Of a DNA stretch of 64,000 nt, positions 11,176-24,317 are shown piece after piece. The notes under the pieces are model-generated. The model ran no database searches. It had not been told where the DNA came from and saw only the letters and a list, made by a program, of their open reading frames with translations. The first letter of the stretch is position 1. Every line of letters begins with the position of its first letter. The DNA comes from Alitta virens (Eukaryota; Annelida; Polychaeta; Phyllodocida; Nereididae), in contig OW028576.1 of the NCBI GenBank assembly GCA_932294295.1, forward strand, positions 45,793,128 to 45,857,127, written 5' to 3'. The position numbers were made by a program, and so were the translations under genes.

Positions 11176-14100
11176 TAGTCAGAGCAGCTCATTCACATTT
11201 GTTGGTGATGCCACGCATTGTTAACATCAGCGATTGACCTATAGTAGTTACGTTATTTAATTAATCAATGACAAACCACTGCAACATTTTACCTGTTCGC
11301 TTAACACATTTATTTGTTAATCATAGTACAGGTTACCCTGCAAACAATTTCATATCACAATGACCTTATGTAAAGGTTAGCCATTTGTCAGTGCAACATT
11401 TTTCTTCAATATTATTATAAGGATAAAATGTAGACATTTTTTAGCTGATGTGGACATTTTGGTTTAATATTTTCAGTCGTGTGTTCACATTATCCCCACA
11501 ATGTTACTACAAATATTAATTTCTAAGGTTCTCCTGAGGTGTTCATAAGGTTCGAGAAAGAGTAGCAAAACATTATTTTCTAATATTTTTCATAAGGTTT
11601 CATTAAGGGCATACCATTGTTAGCCATCATGTTATTAACTGGCATGGTCACGATATGCTATGAAGCACATATAAACCTTAGTGTTACATGTTTCATAATG
11701 TTTCCAGTAATATCAATTTAATGTTATGGAATATGATTAACAAAATATCTTTTTAAATGTTTATAATTTGGAATTTTTAATATTATATCAATATTGCCAA
11801 TCATATTTTCTCAAGCACAATACTGCAGTAATATTTTTTCGTAATCATGCAAAAAACAAGCATTTCATGTAAACAATTTATTATATCGTATATTGACTCA
11901 CAATGAAAACAGTGCAAATGAAGTAAGTACAATAAAAAAATAATGTCACACATCAGAAATGATATGTTCAATGATACATTGCTTATAATCACATCAATAA
12001 TTAATAACACTTTATTAAAAGTGTCTATCATTAAATGAAATGCGCTGATTCACATAGAGTTAAAAAAACATAGGCCAACTTTATGCATTCCAATATGAAT
12101 GTAATAATTTGCTCTTAATATTGAATTGCCCCCCCCCCCCTCCAGAAAAAAGATATTAGTGAAGCATCATTATAAATTTCACTTAATCATTGCCTAAATC
12201 CATTAAATAATCTAGCCTTGTGGGACTATTAAGCAAATTCGAACAGTACCTGACACTGATATGTGCCTAGAACTTAAAATTTAAGTAAAATGTAACATAC
12301 TCTTGAAAAAAAGAAACTAATTAATCACACTCTACCTGGTGGGAATGTATAAAAACCACTGATATCCATTGACACCTGTAAAGTTCAATGGAACCAGCAA
12401 GTACAATGTCAGGATAATGCATGCTTATGTATTATCCAAGGAAGAAATGCATGTTGTACAGGTCTAATGATCCATGCGGTCCTTATTACAAGTGTTCTTA
12501 TAAATTTCAAATCTGTAATGTAGTGATCAGAGTCCATGTTTTCTGGGGCCTGCAAATTTCTGAAGAAAAAAAAAACCAACAATTAGTTTTTAAAAACACA
12601 TGTTCATAAAAGCAGTAGTAACCTAACTATTGAAGTAATTCCTTCCTTTTTATGTGTATCTACAATTTGCTGTAAGAGCACATTATTTAGAGCATCTATT
12701 TACCTCGTCAATGGAAAATCCTTTCAGGTGATCTGTATTCAACATATGATCAGGATGGTGTGTGCCTTTCGATGCATGACAACCGTTCTTGAGCAGCAAC
12801 CCTGCAAAAAGTAACATGAACCTGCAACAATTTTGAGTTTTCAATAGTTTCCCATTACTTAATACCTACACAATTAAAAATGGGATTTGTTAAATATAAC
12901 TACCTGGAATAGGAATTTTCTTGTTCTTTCCAAGCGAAGAAGCATCACATGTAAAATTTTTGGTTCAGAATTTCTCCTGGAAATAAAAGACAAAATATTA
13001 ATCACAGCACAATATATGATATATATATATATATTAATATTTCTATGCTGCCTTCAAACCTGTCACATCAAGACAAGGCATAATTGCATTACTAGGTAGC
13101 AGCACATGATCTGACACTGCTGAATGTGGTCATCTATATGGACATTGTGTAAAGTAGTTATCACTAGGTGGCAGCACATGTGATGACCTTGGATTGACTT
13201 GGGGGGGGGGGGGGGGGTTCCTCCACTTAAAGCAAAGGTGTAGGAGACTGCAGTACCATTGCTAACCTAGAATAGGTAGACAAGTGGTCTCACAGTGATC
13301 ATCACTAATTTAATTTAGCCAGAATATGGTAACAGTCATTGAAATTATATAGCTGGGTAATGACCAATCCTGCAAAGTAGTTATCAGTAGGAGGCAGCAC
13401 CTGCCAGTTCTGACCTATAGAAATGTTGAGTGTACAAATGATACAACAGCCCTGCCTGCTCCATACCAGCCCAAAGAGGGCAGCACCTGTCAGTTGAATG
13501 GTGGGAAATGGGAGTGAAACATCTGTATGTTGTCTGTGGTAACATGATGGGGGGGGGGGGGGGGGGGTAAGGCAAGGACACTCTCTAGACCTGCTGTCCC
13601 ACTAACTATAAGGCAGTTTAATTTTTTATATATTTTGTCCAGTGTAGCCTAGATTGTGCCTGCACAATCACCCAGCACTCAATATCATATGCCCTTTTCA
13701 GTTAAATGCATACACAAGTTCAGCAAAGAAGATTAATTGCTAAATTCTATAAGAATAAATTTAAAATTTTAACATTTTTTATATGTAGTTACTTTAGTTT
13801 AGTTTTAACTAAATTGAATGCTTAATGACAAAAAATTGAATTAAAATAAATTACATTAATAAAAGAATTTTAATTAAATATGATTTAATTCATTTAATGA
13901 ATATTGAATAATGAATAATGCATAGATAGATAGATAGATATATATAATAGAAATAATAGATAGATATATAGATTTTTTTAAATATATAAAAACAACTTAC
14001 CTACTGTTTGGTGGTGTTGTTCTGGTGTGACCAAATGCAGAAATGCTGTTCAGTTGAGGGTGCCTGTAGCATTATAAAACCAAGCCAAGAGTGGAAATGG

Positions 14101-17100
14101 GTGGGTCCCAGAGGGGGTAGCTGCCCTTGGTTACCCCAAAGAGACCCCTTGAACCAAGGCCTCAAGGCCCTTATTTGGACCTTGGATGTCTCTGTTCATC
14201 CAAGCTTGGACTGACCAAGGCCCTTTTCTTGGAGGCACTCATGTTAATATGCATGATAAATACTGCATTTTTGACCATTTACCAAGATAAATATATCTAT
14301 GAAAAGTGTATCAGTTTAAATCATTTTTACCCAGTACATTTATTAATCTTTTTTTTAAATTGTTTCTCTTTCATAACAGACATGACAGGTATATAATGTT
14401 ATATTATATTATGGGGATGTGCAGACAGTATCATGGCCAAATCACAGACCCAAACAAAAATAAATAAATAAATAAAATTATAATTAATGTGTCCAATTGG
14501 ATAGTTAATGCTGACCATGACATCATGGTATACTTTGGACTCTTTAATGAATAAATATAAAGTCTGCTGAAAACCAAAACCTTTGTGTGTCTGATAATAT
14601 TTATGTTTTAATTATATTGTATGTAAGTGATTCAGGAGCAGAATTTCATGATTGAATGCTCATCAAAATGTTGTATTGTATTATTTTAAAACAAACATAC
14701 AGAACATTAGCAAAGAGCAAAATATAGGAGAGGGCACATCAGTTATATCACAGATCTGCCCCCTTCACCACGGAGCCAAACCCGCACTAGTTGTGTCTAC
14801 TGTGACACAGTGGAAGCAATATTGACTGAATTCCCAATATGAGAGGCCCTATTTATGACATATAAAATAAAATCACCTAAAATATATACTCATTATAAAA
14901 TTACAGTGGTGATACTTAGAGAAAAACGGCCTGTAGCAAACCACTGCAAATTTTCAAAAAATAATTTTGTCATGGACATAACTGGCTAGGAATTTAATAT
15001 GCCAGGGCTGAGTGCCCCTATTTAATTTTCTCAAGTTTTCACAATGTTTTCTAAATTTTGCATAAATTTTTGCAAAATTCATTATGAAACAGTAATTTTA
15101 TAATTTACATGCCAAATTCCCAATTAATAGACCTAACTGATGGTAGCTATTCGCAACTGTGAAATGGTCTTCATCTCAACAGTTAAAAGTTGTCTTTAGC
15201 AGAATAGAGAAGGGGGCACAGGAATCATCACACAGCTGCCCCCTTCACCACAGAGACTGTGGAGTGCATAATCTTACCCCACTGTTTCAAACATATGGGC
15301 TTCTCCTCATGCAGGGAGTTTGACTAAAATTTTCATAGCCTCCATGAATGAGAGTATGTTGTTTGAGAGATGTAAAAGATGTCCAAAATATCAAGAATGA
15401 TACAATTAACAACTAAGTATGTATATACAATATAATAATATAGGTGATGTAATAAGCTCATATTTATCATATTTGTTACTACAGTAGCTTTTTTTTTTTT
15501 TTACCTAATTCATCAAACAGTAATTTAATCACAAATACAGTCATTATGTAGACATTATTCTGCTGGAAATAGGGTATTCAGCCTATTTTTTGTAATGGGA
15601 AACATTCATTTCAGTTCACCCTCCACAAATGTGAAATGGCCTCCACCATTAATATGTCGCAAAAACAAGCAACATGCAAAATAAGCAGTACAAACCCAAC
15701 CTGCATGCTTGTGAATTGTTAGTTGCAGGCTTTAATAACACTTGTAAAACCTAAATATTTGTGTATCGCATCTATGGAACATATTCTTATTGTGATTGTT
15801 CAATTATCATAATAATCAAAAGATCTATGAATTTTATATATTTAAAAGTAGTAAAACTCATTGGATGTCACCAGTATACACTGTTCTTTAAGTACCTAAT
15901 GATGACTGACCTTTCTGAATAAGTTTTGTTCATAATTTGCTGAATTTTATGCTTAGAAATTCGGATAAAATACCCATGAAATCCTAAAATTATGGAGAAA
16001 TATTTAGCAATGGTGTGAAAGTTCTTCCATTAGATGCAAAAGCTTTCATTTTTGAAGTAGAGGGTACTGAGGGTGCACTTGGCCTGCTGATGAGGTTGCT
16101 CATTCTTACACTCATATGCAACTGACTCTCCTGGTAGGCTCTCAACAAATTTGACTGTTCTTAATTCACTTTATTACATTGCTTTTTTGTAACTGATGCA
16201 CAAAGTATTTAAAATTATCTATCATTGTCACCAGACAACATTTTGTCTATTAGATAAAAGAACAACCACAGAGCAATATGGCACCAAAAATAGAACATAT
16301 GGAAAGAAAGCTCATTATAGATATATCATATATAAGTTAGGTCAATTGTAATTAGGACAAACTAAGCATTTTGTGCCTAACAATCACTAAAAAAAAAACA
16401 TGTTAAAACCTCTCAAAATTTAGTCAAAACATTTCACTTCCATGAGTAGTCATCACAATCAGTTCAATGTGTCATTATAGTCAGTAAAGACTCTATGAAT
16501 AGTGAAGTTTTCACTAGCTTGCAGAAGTTATTTGGATAGATATGAACTGTTCATTAACATTAACATTTCCTTAAAAATAAATGCACTGCTATGGTTTCTG
16601 CCAGCCAGATAGTCAACCTGCAAAATAAGCAGTACCAAACTGTACATTTCATGAGTATTAATGTAGGGAATCGATTTTGTACTAATTAAATTCAATTTTT
16701 GGATGAAATCAATTAAAATTTAGTCAATTAAACAAATTCACCCCCTAAATAATATTAAACTAAACACAGAGTGAGACCCAGCTTCTGCAGCAGTTATCTA
16801 TGTTTGTTGCCAGATGCTGTTGTTGTCATTTTGACATTCTTTTCTTTTTTTTGTATGTGTTATATATTTTTCCCTCATAACATTCTGTTTAAAGTATGCA
16901 TTTAATCCTAATGTTGTTTTTATTCTTTTTGTGTTGCGATACACACCATCCTAGTGTCCACCAACCAGCTGTAATGTGTTTATTGTGCTCAGTTTAAATT
17001 GTATTTTCTTCTTCTTCTTTTAATCAGTTGGTAAAATTAATTGAATTGAAAGGTGCCACTAGAAAGGCAGAATTGTAGCCAGCAAGATGGTTATTTCATA

Positions 17101-17396
17101 ATAAAATGCACAAGTTTCTAAGTGGAGGTTTAAGGATTTAAGAGATATCAATGCACTAATTTGGTCAGTAAGAACCACAATGTAACAGTCATTACAATTT
17201 AAAGTTTTAATTAATTTTTAAGATCAATACTGAAAAAGGGGTATTCATAGAACATCAACAGGTGTGATGGACCATTGACCAATTAGGGACCTTTGGGCCA
17301 GCTCAGCATAAGGCTGGGCCAAAAAATCACATAAATATCATGATAATGATTGGACCACAGATAATGAAGTTCTTATGTTCAGGGCATGGAATCATA
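11176..17396. other. Gene desert
   Basis: Six kilobases of AT-rich DNA without a supported gene. It contains homopolymer runs (C at about 12130, G at 13201-13217 and 13551-13567), GATA-type simple repeats near 13922-13970, and several copies of the short word GGTGGCAGCAC (13096-13400) shared with repeats at 34280 and 61740. A 50-bp segment containing CTGCCCCCTTCACCAC occurs twice, near 14733 and 15206. Confidence 0.5.
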
Positions 17397-18238
17397 CAGC
17401 AGTTTTAGAGGGTACGTTATAAAACGCGGACTGGACCCGGTCCCGGACTAGCGGACTCGGGGCCGGACTCTAACTCATGTTTTGTTTATTGAACTCTGAT
17501 TAAAGAACTTGTGGTCAGTTTTCATACCAGCAAAGCTATTTTATTGAGGGGTATGTTGTGCTAACCACAGCCCCCCCCCCCTCTTATAAAAGAGTGCAAA
17601 TTAGGTGGCTTTTTGTAATCGGCGCCCAGGTTAGGCTTTATAGTCTGATTGAATTGCAATTTGGAATATCTTTAAATTAGGTTTGAGACATCCGCTAAGA
17701 AATAAGTACAATTAGGGCCAACAAGCGAGAATTAAGTGCCAATTACTATTGAGAAGATTCATGCATTACTGCTTTCTTGCAGGTTATCCAAATACATGTG
17801 CTTTTAGCTTGTGGAACCATTTGCAAACATGCCTGCAAGCTTTAACAATCTGATTCCAAGTCTGGGTCCGAGTCTGGGACCGGGTCCGTGACCGGGTCCA
17901 GTCCGCGTTTTATAACGTACCGTTTTAGAGCGAGCTTGGACAGTTGCATCCTCAGAACGACTTTTCAGTCTGATTGAAACATTTGATAAGAATGATAGAA
18001 TCATCCCAACATCTGGGCAATAAACTTGTTTTCACCTCTTTTGACCAAAGTTTACCCCTTTTCTGTACTGTTGTAATGCTATTTCTGTATTCTTCTAGAC
18101 TTATGGCCTATGTAGAAACGAGAAGTACTTTATGACAAGGACATTAGGAATGGGCCAGAAAGTTGGTCAATTACTTTACAGTCTTTCTGATCTGTCTCTT
18201 TCACCCCTGAACTATACATGCTCGCTCTAAAACTGCTG
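17397..18238. mobile_element. Tc1/mariner-type MITE interrupted by a Mutator-like MITE
   Basis: The outer ends CAGCAGTTTTAGAGCGAGC (17397 onward, split by the insertion) and GCTCGCTCTAAAACTGCTG (ending 18238) are exact inverted repeats flanked by TA on both sides (17395-17396, 18239-18240). A TA target duplication is characteristic of Tc1/mariner elements. Without the nested insertion the unit is about 320 bp. It has no transposase. Confidence 0.75.
17411..17921. mobile_element. Non-autonomous Mutator-like element (511 bp)
   Basis: Terminal inverted repeats of about 30 bp begin GGTACGTTATAAAACGCG and end in its complement. They are flanked by identical 9-bp direct repeats GTTTTAGAG at 17402-17410 and 17922-17930. 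A 9-bp duplication with long TIRs fits the MULE superfamily best; an 8-bp element such as P is the alternative. The GTTTTAGAG copies are the interrupted TIR of the surrounding mariner-type MITE, so the order of insertion is certain. GC-rich subterminal CGGACTC/GGGTCCG words fill the ends. Confidence 0.8.
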
Positions 18239-18518
18239 TAAGAGATGACTAACTACAACCCACCAGCTCTGGTCACTGGTAATGGGAATGACCCCATTTT
18301 CCTTCTGGTAATCATTAATGACTTTTAGCCCCTTCTCCCCTTTCCATGTCAGCAGCACAATCTCAGTCAATCTGCAGTAGTTCCAATATTATTATAGAAA
18401 TGACAGTGAGTATGCATGTTCATTTAAATGTATCTCTATATCAGATTGACCAATTAAAGTGATCTTAATCGTACTCATGAGGGAAAAATAAATATCTGTT
18501 TTAAACTGGAAAGTCATA

Positions 18519-18935
18519 GATAGATAGATAGATAGATAGATGATAGATAGATAGATAGATAGATAGGTAGGTAGGTAGGTAGGTAGGTAGGTAGGTGGGT
18601 AGGTTGGTAGGTAGGTAGGAAATACATATATACATACATAGATATAGATACATAGATACATAGATGAACAGACAGGTAGGTAGATAGGTAGATAGGTAGA
18701 AAGATAGATAGGTAGATAGACAGGTAGATAGATAGATAGATAGACAGGTAGATATATAGATAGACAGGTAGGTAGATAGAAAGATAGACAGATAGATAGA
18801 TAGGTAGATAGATGGATAGATATATAGATATATAGATAGATAGATATATATATAAATAGGAAGAAGATAGCAAGATAGATAGATAGTTAGGTAGATACAT
18901 AGATCGATAGAAAGATAGAAAGATAGATTAATTGA
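18519..18935. repeat. (GATA)n/(GGTA)n microsatellite
   Basis: More than 400 bp of GATA, GGTA and ACATAG-like tetramers with interruptions. Long open frames on the minus strand here encode only Tyr-Leu-Ser-Ile runs and are artefacts. Confidence 0.95.
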
Positions 18936-21900
18936 TTAATAGATTAATTCTGCCCATGTACACATGAGGTCATGATAGCTACTGATATCCCCCACTCTGT
19001 GACCTGACCTGGTAGCTAAAGAGAACCCCTGGGGTGCAGTGGAGGGAACACAAGCTCCTCTTATCAGCCAGAAAAGGTCAATCGGTGAAAGAATTTGCTT
19101 TATAAGGTCCTTTTTTGGAGCATGGATTTACATGGATTAATCAATGTAAATCCATGTTTGGAGTATGGACATATATGCATACATGTACACAGAATTCCAT
19201 GATTGAAGCAATTAAAGACCTACATATTTGAGCTCCATGATTGGAGGGAGAAAAATACTCAGACCTAAAGTGACTTGAAATGTCAGTCAGTCAGTCAGTC
19301 AGTCAGTCAGTCAGCAAGTCAATCAGTCAGTCAGTCAGTCTATCTATCTATCTTATATATACAAAACACTTAAAACAGGATATTGATATTCACTGAGTAT
19401 ACTACTGAGACCTAAAAATGACTTCATTCAATCAATCAATCAATCAATTTTGTATTCACTTTCAATTCTTGAACAATTGCATTGGAAATGAAAGGACAGT
19501 TTAATACAAAAAAAATAATACAAAAATTGTAATGCGAATGAATTAAGGGCCGTTAAACATTAAACATAACAAACTGAGCTCAAATTAAGAAACTGACTTA
19601 TCATACCATGGAGACAAGACTCTTGTCTCCATGATCATACTTATCACACAAACATGCAACTTGGAAGAAATATACCAAGCATACAATGAATATCTATCAT
19701 GAGGCTTTAGTGGGGTGGGGGGAGGGGTGTGGAGAGGTCAAGTTGAGAGGGGGGACTTGCTAAACTCTGGGGGTTGGGGTGGGGGGGGGGGGAGGGGGGA
19801 TAAATATTTATGGACCTATGTCTCTGCCTGCCCTCTGGTGTTTATGGGATTAAACTCAGATTTATTTTGGGATATACTTCTGGCTACTGAATTCTTTCTC
19901 TACTGTCATATGAAAAAGAAAAGACAGTTATGTAGGAACTTGAAAAGGTTAATTGACATAGTTATAAAAAATGAACTCAAACTTTATACAAATCAGACAA
20001 TTACCAGGTATAATAATGTTGATGCCAAATAATAACATTGATGCCTAATTCTAAATGTTGATGGAAATATGCCAAAATAACGTTTGATCTTTAATCTATA
20101 TGTTTTTAACTTCCTTCTTTTGTTTGTTTCAAATCAAATTAATGAAAATCATTAATTTTTAATTATCTAGAAATGTCAACAAATGTTATCATATTTAACT
20201 TTAGCTTTACAACCATGAAAGAATATATAGCTGCTATAATCCAGTGTTTTAATTCCTTTATTTTTCTGTGAAAACTTGATGTTTGTATTTTTGGCATTAA
20301 TGCACCTACATTTCTGATATATTATAGATATAAAAAGTCCTTCATATCAATAAAATGAGATATAAAATCAAAAGATGTCATGAACATACTGTACCTAAAT
20401 TATTGATATGATGAAAAATATTTTGATAAATTCTAAAAATTACTAAGATATTATTAAGTAAATATAAAACAGAATGTTTTCCATATTTAACTTAGTAATA
20501 TTCAGGTAACACATGTTCATGACATGAATTTGCAATGTGTCTCTAATATTGTTATTATGCTTTTGTGCCATACCAGGGTAATATTAAATCAATAGTATTA
20601 TTAAAATATGTTTCAATTATCACAGGAATGTTTTTCGATCCCATGACTTCGATAGTAAATTCAAATAGGCTCTAAATATTTTGATTAATAATTTTTCTTT
20701 TTACTACCATCAGGTTAAATTAACACGATATCTTATATCTTTTGGAAGCATTGTCATAATGTTTTAAAATTACATTTCCCAGATATTAAATCCTGATATG
20801 CTATAAAACATCAATTTTGATATCTTATTCAATGTTGTTGTTATGTTGAAATAACATGAACGCTAATGTCCATAAATATCTTTGCAATGTTTAAAAATAA
20901 AGTTTCTATAATAATAATTCCAATATGCTGCAAACATTATGTTTATTATCTTTATTTGATGTTGTCACTATGTTGATACAATATAAATTTTAATGTTTAC
21001 GAAACACATTAGAGCAATGTTTCCAATTAACATGTCTTTAGTAATATATCACATTATGCCATAAACATTAATTCTATTATTTTTTGTGATGTTGTTATGT
21101 TGATATGACATTAACTGTAATGTAATTTATAAAACATTCTCATCAGGTTTTAAAAACAGATGTACTTGAGGTTAACTGCAAATGTGGAGTAAATGTGTAG
21201 TATAACCTTTTCTGAGATACTACAATAACCTTCACTATATATGATATACCAATATTTCAGTATGATCTTAAAATGACCTTGAGGATTCACCTCAAGATAA
21301 GGGGAATGGTAAATATTAAGTAGATGTTTGATATTATTAATATTTTTTCACCTTAGAGAAACATTAGCAGGACCTTAAAAAATAATATTTTTATGTTAAT
21401 GTCAACTTGACCTTGTGCAGAAATTATGTCCACCTCAGTAGCACCTTATAAAATAATATTTCAATGAAATGTTGAACTAAGATCTTCTAAACAGGAAATA
21501 TTTGTAAAATATTATGTGTTTGCAGGGTTAGAATGATGGGGCTCCAGAATGCATTGCGTTTTATATTGACAGGAAGTTAGGATGACGCGAAAAAAATACT
21601 CCTGCTAACTCCAGCAAACCCAATAAGCTCTGCTAACTCCATGAATTCCTGCTAACTCCCGCGAACTCCCACAATTCCCGCTAACTCCTGGAACTCCTGC
21701 TAACTCCAACAAACTCCAGCAAACCCCAATAAGCTCTGCTAACTCCATGAATTCCTACAATTTCTTCTAACTCCCAGAAAATTCCTGCAAACCCCACAAG
21801 TCCCGTTATGTCCCATCAACTCCTGCAAATCCAGTAAAATTCTGGTTGTCCCAGTAACTCCTCGAAGTCCCTATCTGAGGTTCCATATGGGAGTTATATA

Positions 21901-22430
21901 TGCATTAAATGGGGCACTAAAAATCTCCGTTGCATCTCCTCCATGGTTTCACCCCGTATACAACCCTAAAATTTGGGCCTCTGCTTCACTAGCTGTCTCG
22001 AACTATGGCTGGTGCCATCATCAAGATGTTTGATAGGAATCGTCAAATTGCCATGAGAAAAAAACCATAAAAAAAAACGTTTGTGTATAGAAAAATTTTA
22101 AACTGGCAGAAATGTGAGGAGACAAATTAAGTTAGTATATACATCTGCTTGCCTTTTCCAGACACAGAGATGGAGTTTATTAACAGGGGTAGAAATTAAC
22201 AAGCACTTATTACACAGCTCAGAACATACAATTAATACTCCATCCCAGGAAGAAATGAGAAATTGATGCACAAGTGCCATCTGTATTTTACGGATTTATT
22301 AATATACATTATATTTATAGGTGTAAATTTGTATTATAATAATTCTGTTCTGTAAATTATAATATATATGTCCACACACACTTCACATCTTGTATATCCA
22401 TCGCATTGGTAATATAATACATTAACATTC
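18936..22430. other. Gene desert with simple repeats
   Basis: Contains (AGTC)n at 19283-19345, (CAAT)n near 19430-19447 and a G-rich tract at 19710-19800. A long AT-rich stretch (20030-21530) has many loosely repeated ATAACATTAATG-like words. No supported exon or RNA gene. Confidence 0.45.
21595..21865. repeat. Degenerate CTGCTAACTCC tandem repeat
   Basis: Variants of CTCCTGCTAACTCC and AACTCCAGCAAACC recur in tandem. A longer block containing AATAAGCTCTGCTAACTCC is duplicated about 100 bp apart. Confidence 0.8.
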
Positions 22431-22435
22431 TTGTG

Positions 22436-22557
22436 CAGGAGTGTGAGATAGACGTGTTATTATATTTTACGCCTAATCAATGTATATTGGTGATATTATT
22501 TAGTACATAATTATTGATATAGGTATATTTAACACAGTCTATCTCACACTCCTGTAC
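22436..22557. mobile_element. Short TIR element (122 bp)
   Basis: CAGGAGTGTGAGATAGAC at the left and GTCTATCTCACACTCCTG at the right are exact inverted repeats around an AT-rich core. The right half, extended to about 30 bp, recurs in direct orientation at 24318-24348, just upstream of the gene at 22689-24307. Confidence 0.7.
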
Positions 22558-22688
22558 CTAAAATGCTGTTTCTTGATAAATTTGGGTTCGCTATACTGTA
22601 CTTAACCCAATTTATTTATACATGATCACAATAAAAACATATATCTCAGCTCATCACTTATGCCGTGAAGTAAAGGATGTTTTTCCGC

Positions 22689-24307
22689 TTATGATTTCTT
22701 TTGCTTTGGTTCTTTAATTTGCTCAATTTGATTGGACTGCACATTGATCTTGATCATTGGACACAAGAATGCGAGAACGAAGTTGAGGAGGGTGATCATC
22801 GGCAGATGGGGCAAGGTCACCATCTGGTACAGCATAATTCCGAATGATCCCGTTATCATGGTAATGTATCCTCCCGCCAGATATCTTAACAGATAGTTGC
22901 AGTAATACAGGTCAAAGTAAACGTTGATTATTTGGAAGAAGGCCAAAGTCGCCATGACGTAAAAGTTGGAATTGTCTGGGGTAAGTTCACAAACGCTGAC
23001 CAAATATGCATCAAGAATGGTAAATAAGTTGAAGAAGGAGTATGTGCAAAAGAAATCAGTTGCATTGATGACTAATACTCGCACGACGTAGACATCTAAG
23101 TTTAACCCAGCCTTTTGCAGGTTGGGCGTCTTCTTGTACAGCGCATCGAGAACGACCATCAGAGCTCCCATGAAGATATGCACTGCTAAGAAGACCACAA
23201 TCAGGGCTCCAAAAAGATCTCGAGCTAGAATTAACTTCATCCAGTTGACGTGCGCGAACATCCCGACGATGGCAAACAAGTTGAAAGACCAGGGAATGAG
23301 TCCGTAGGAAGACACCAATCCATGACGCGAACTCCTCACGTAACTCAAGAACTGGTAGATCATCACCAGGCACCAAGAGACGAAGATCAAACTCCACATC
23401 CTCTCGTCCACCCAATTGTGAATGGAAACATGACCCCCGTATTCTCTGACGACATCCTGGATGTCTACTTTAAAAGCACCTGAAATTTCAAATCAAATAA
23501 ATTTTTAGTTAATTAAAAGCTTAGTAAAATATATGAGGACCATAAATACGTTCCTACAGACCAGGTTGCTGTTATTTTTAATTACTCATCAATAATTAAA
23601 TGTAATTACATAATTATGATGAAGTTTACTTTCGCAAAACTTACCATATTCAAATATTAACGACATTTTTAATTAAAAATGCAGGCAAGTAGCCAGCCGC
23701 TGGCGTTGGGTGGGTCTTTCTCATTTTGGACCTTCGATACGAATTGTTTTAAATATGGCACAAGTTGGGTGGGTCGAAGAACCCGCTGATCCCCCTCCCC
23801 CAGCCTGAAATGAGCTTATAAGACAATTAAATTATGACATCAAAAACTGACAAGGAGAGGAGACCAGGGTTTCGGAGTCGGTTAAAATTGACTCTGACTC
23901 CGACTCCCGACTCCTTCTCCTTTTAAAAATTAGACTCCGACTCTGACTCCGACTCCAGCCACACACCATTTTCTGACTCCGACTCTTGACTCCACCCAAA
24001 AACCCCCCGACTCTGACTCCTACTCCAAAGCCCTGAAGGAGATTACCATCTATCATATATATTATTCACAATTCTATAACATATTTTTGATACAAGTAAT
24101 CATTCTAAACTAGCCATCTGACCTTTGGAATCTGCATGTTAACCTACTTATATCAGACAAACAATGCAAACTTTATACTAAGTTTAAGAGTACATAATCA
24201 GGATTACTCTCACCTTCCCAGGCATTTGAATTACCCGTTGATCGAGAAACATAAACCATACTAAGGGCTGCTCCTACAGCTCCAAGAAATCCTAAAGCTC
24301 CTGCCAT
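22689..24307 (-). CDS. Unrecognised multipass membrane protein, two exons
   Basis: Coding exons are 24214-24307 (ATG at 24307, donor GAAG|GTGAGA) and 22689-23479 (acceptor TTTCAG|GTGC). They join in phase into 294 residues. The N-terminus is hydrophobic (residues 4-19, LGFLGAVGAALSMVY). After a polar loop, five to seven further membrane spans follow, for example WSLIFVSWCLVMIYQFL, DLFGALIVVFLAVHIFMG and YITMITGSFGIMLYQM. The C-terminus ends KQKKS, a fit to the KxKxx dilysine ER-retrieval signal, so residence in the ER or early Golgi is plausible. A likely poly(A) signal (AATAAA on the minus strand) lies near 22612. I do not recognise the family and assign no function. Confidence 0.8.
23480..24213 (-). 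other. Intron of the membrane-protein gene, with (GACTCC)n repeat
   Basis: The 734-bp intron between the two coding exons includes a hexamer-rich GACTCCGACTCT tract at about 23862-24030. Nothing else is recognisable. Confidence 0.7.
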
Positions 24308-24317
24308 TTTGAAAATG

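Noticed and set aside
18392..18900. Long minus-strand open frames rich in Tyr, Leu, Ser and Ile
   Set aside because: Produced by the GATA/GGTA simple repeat, not a gene.
18519..19353. Tandem arrays considered as CRISPR-like
   Set aside because: They are simple microsatellites with no spaced direct repeats, in a eukaryotic genome.
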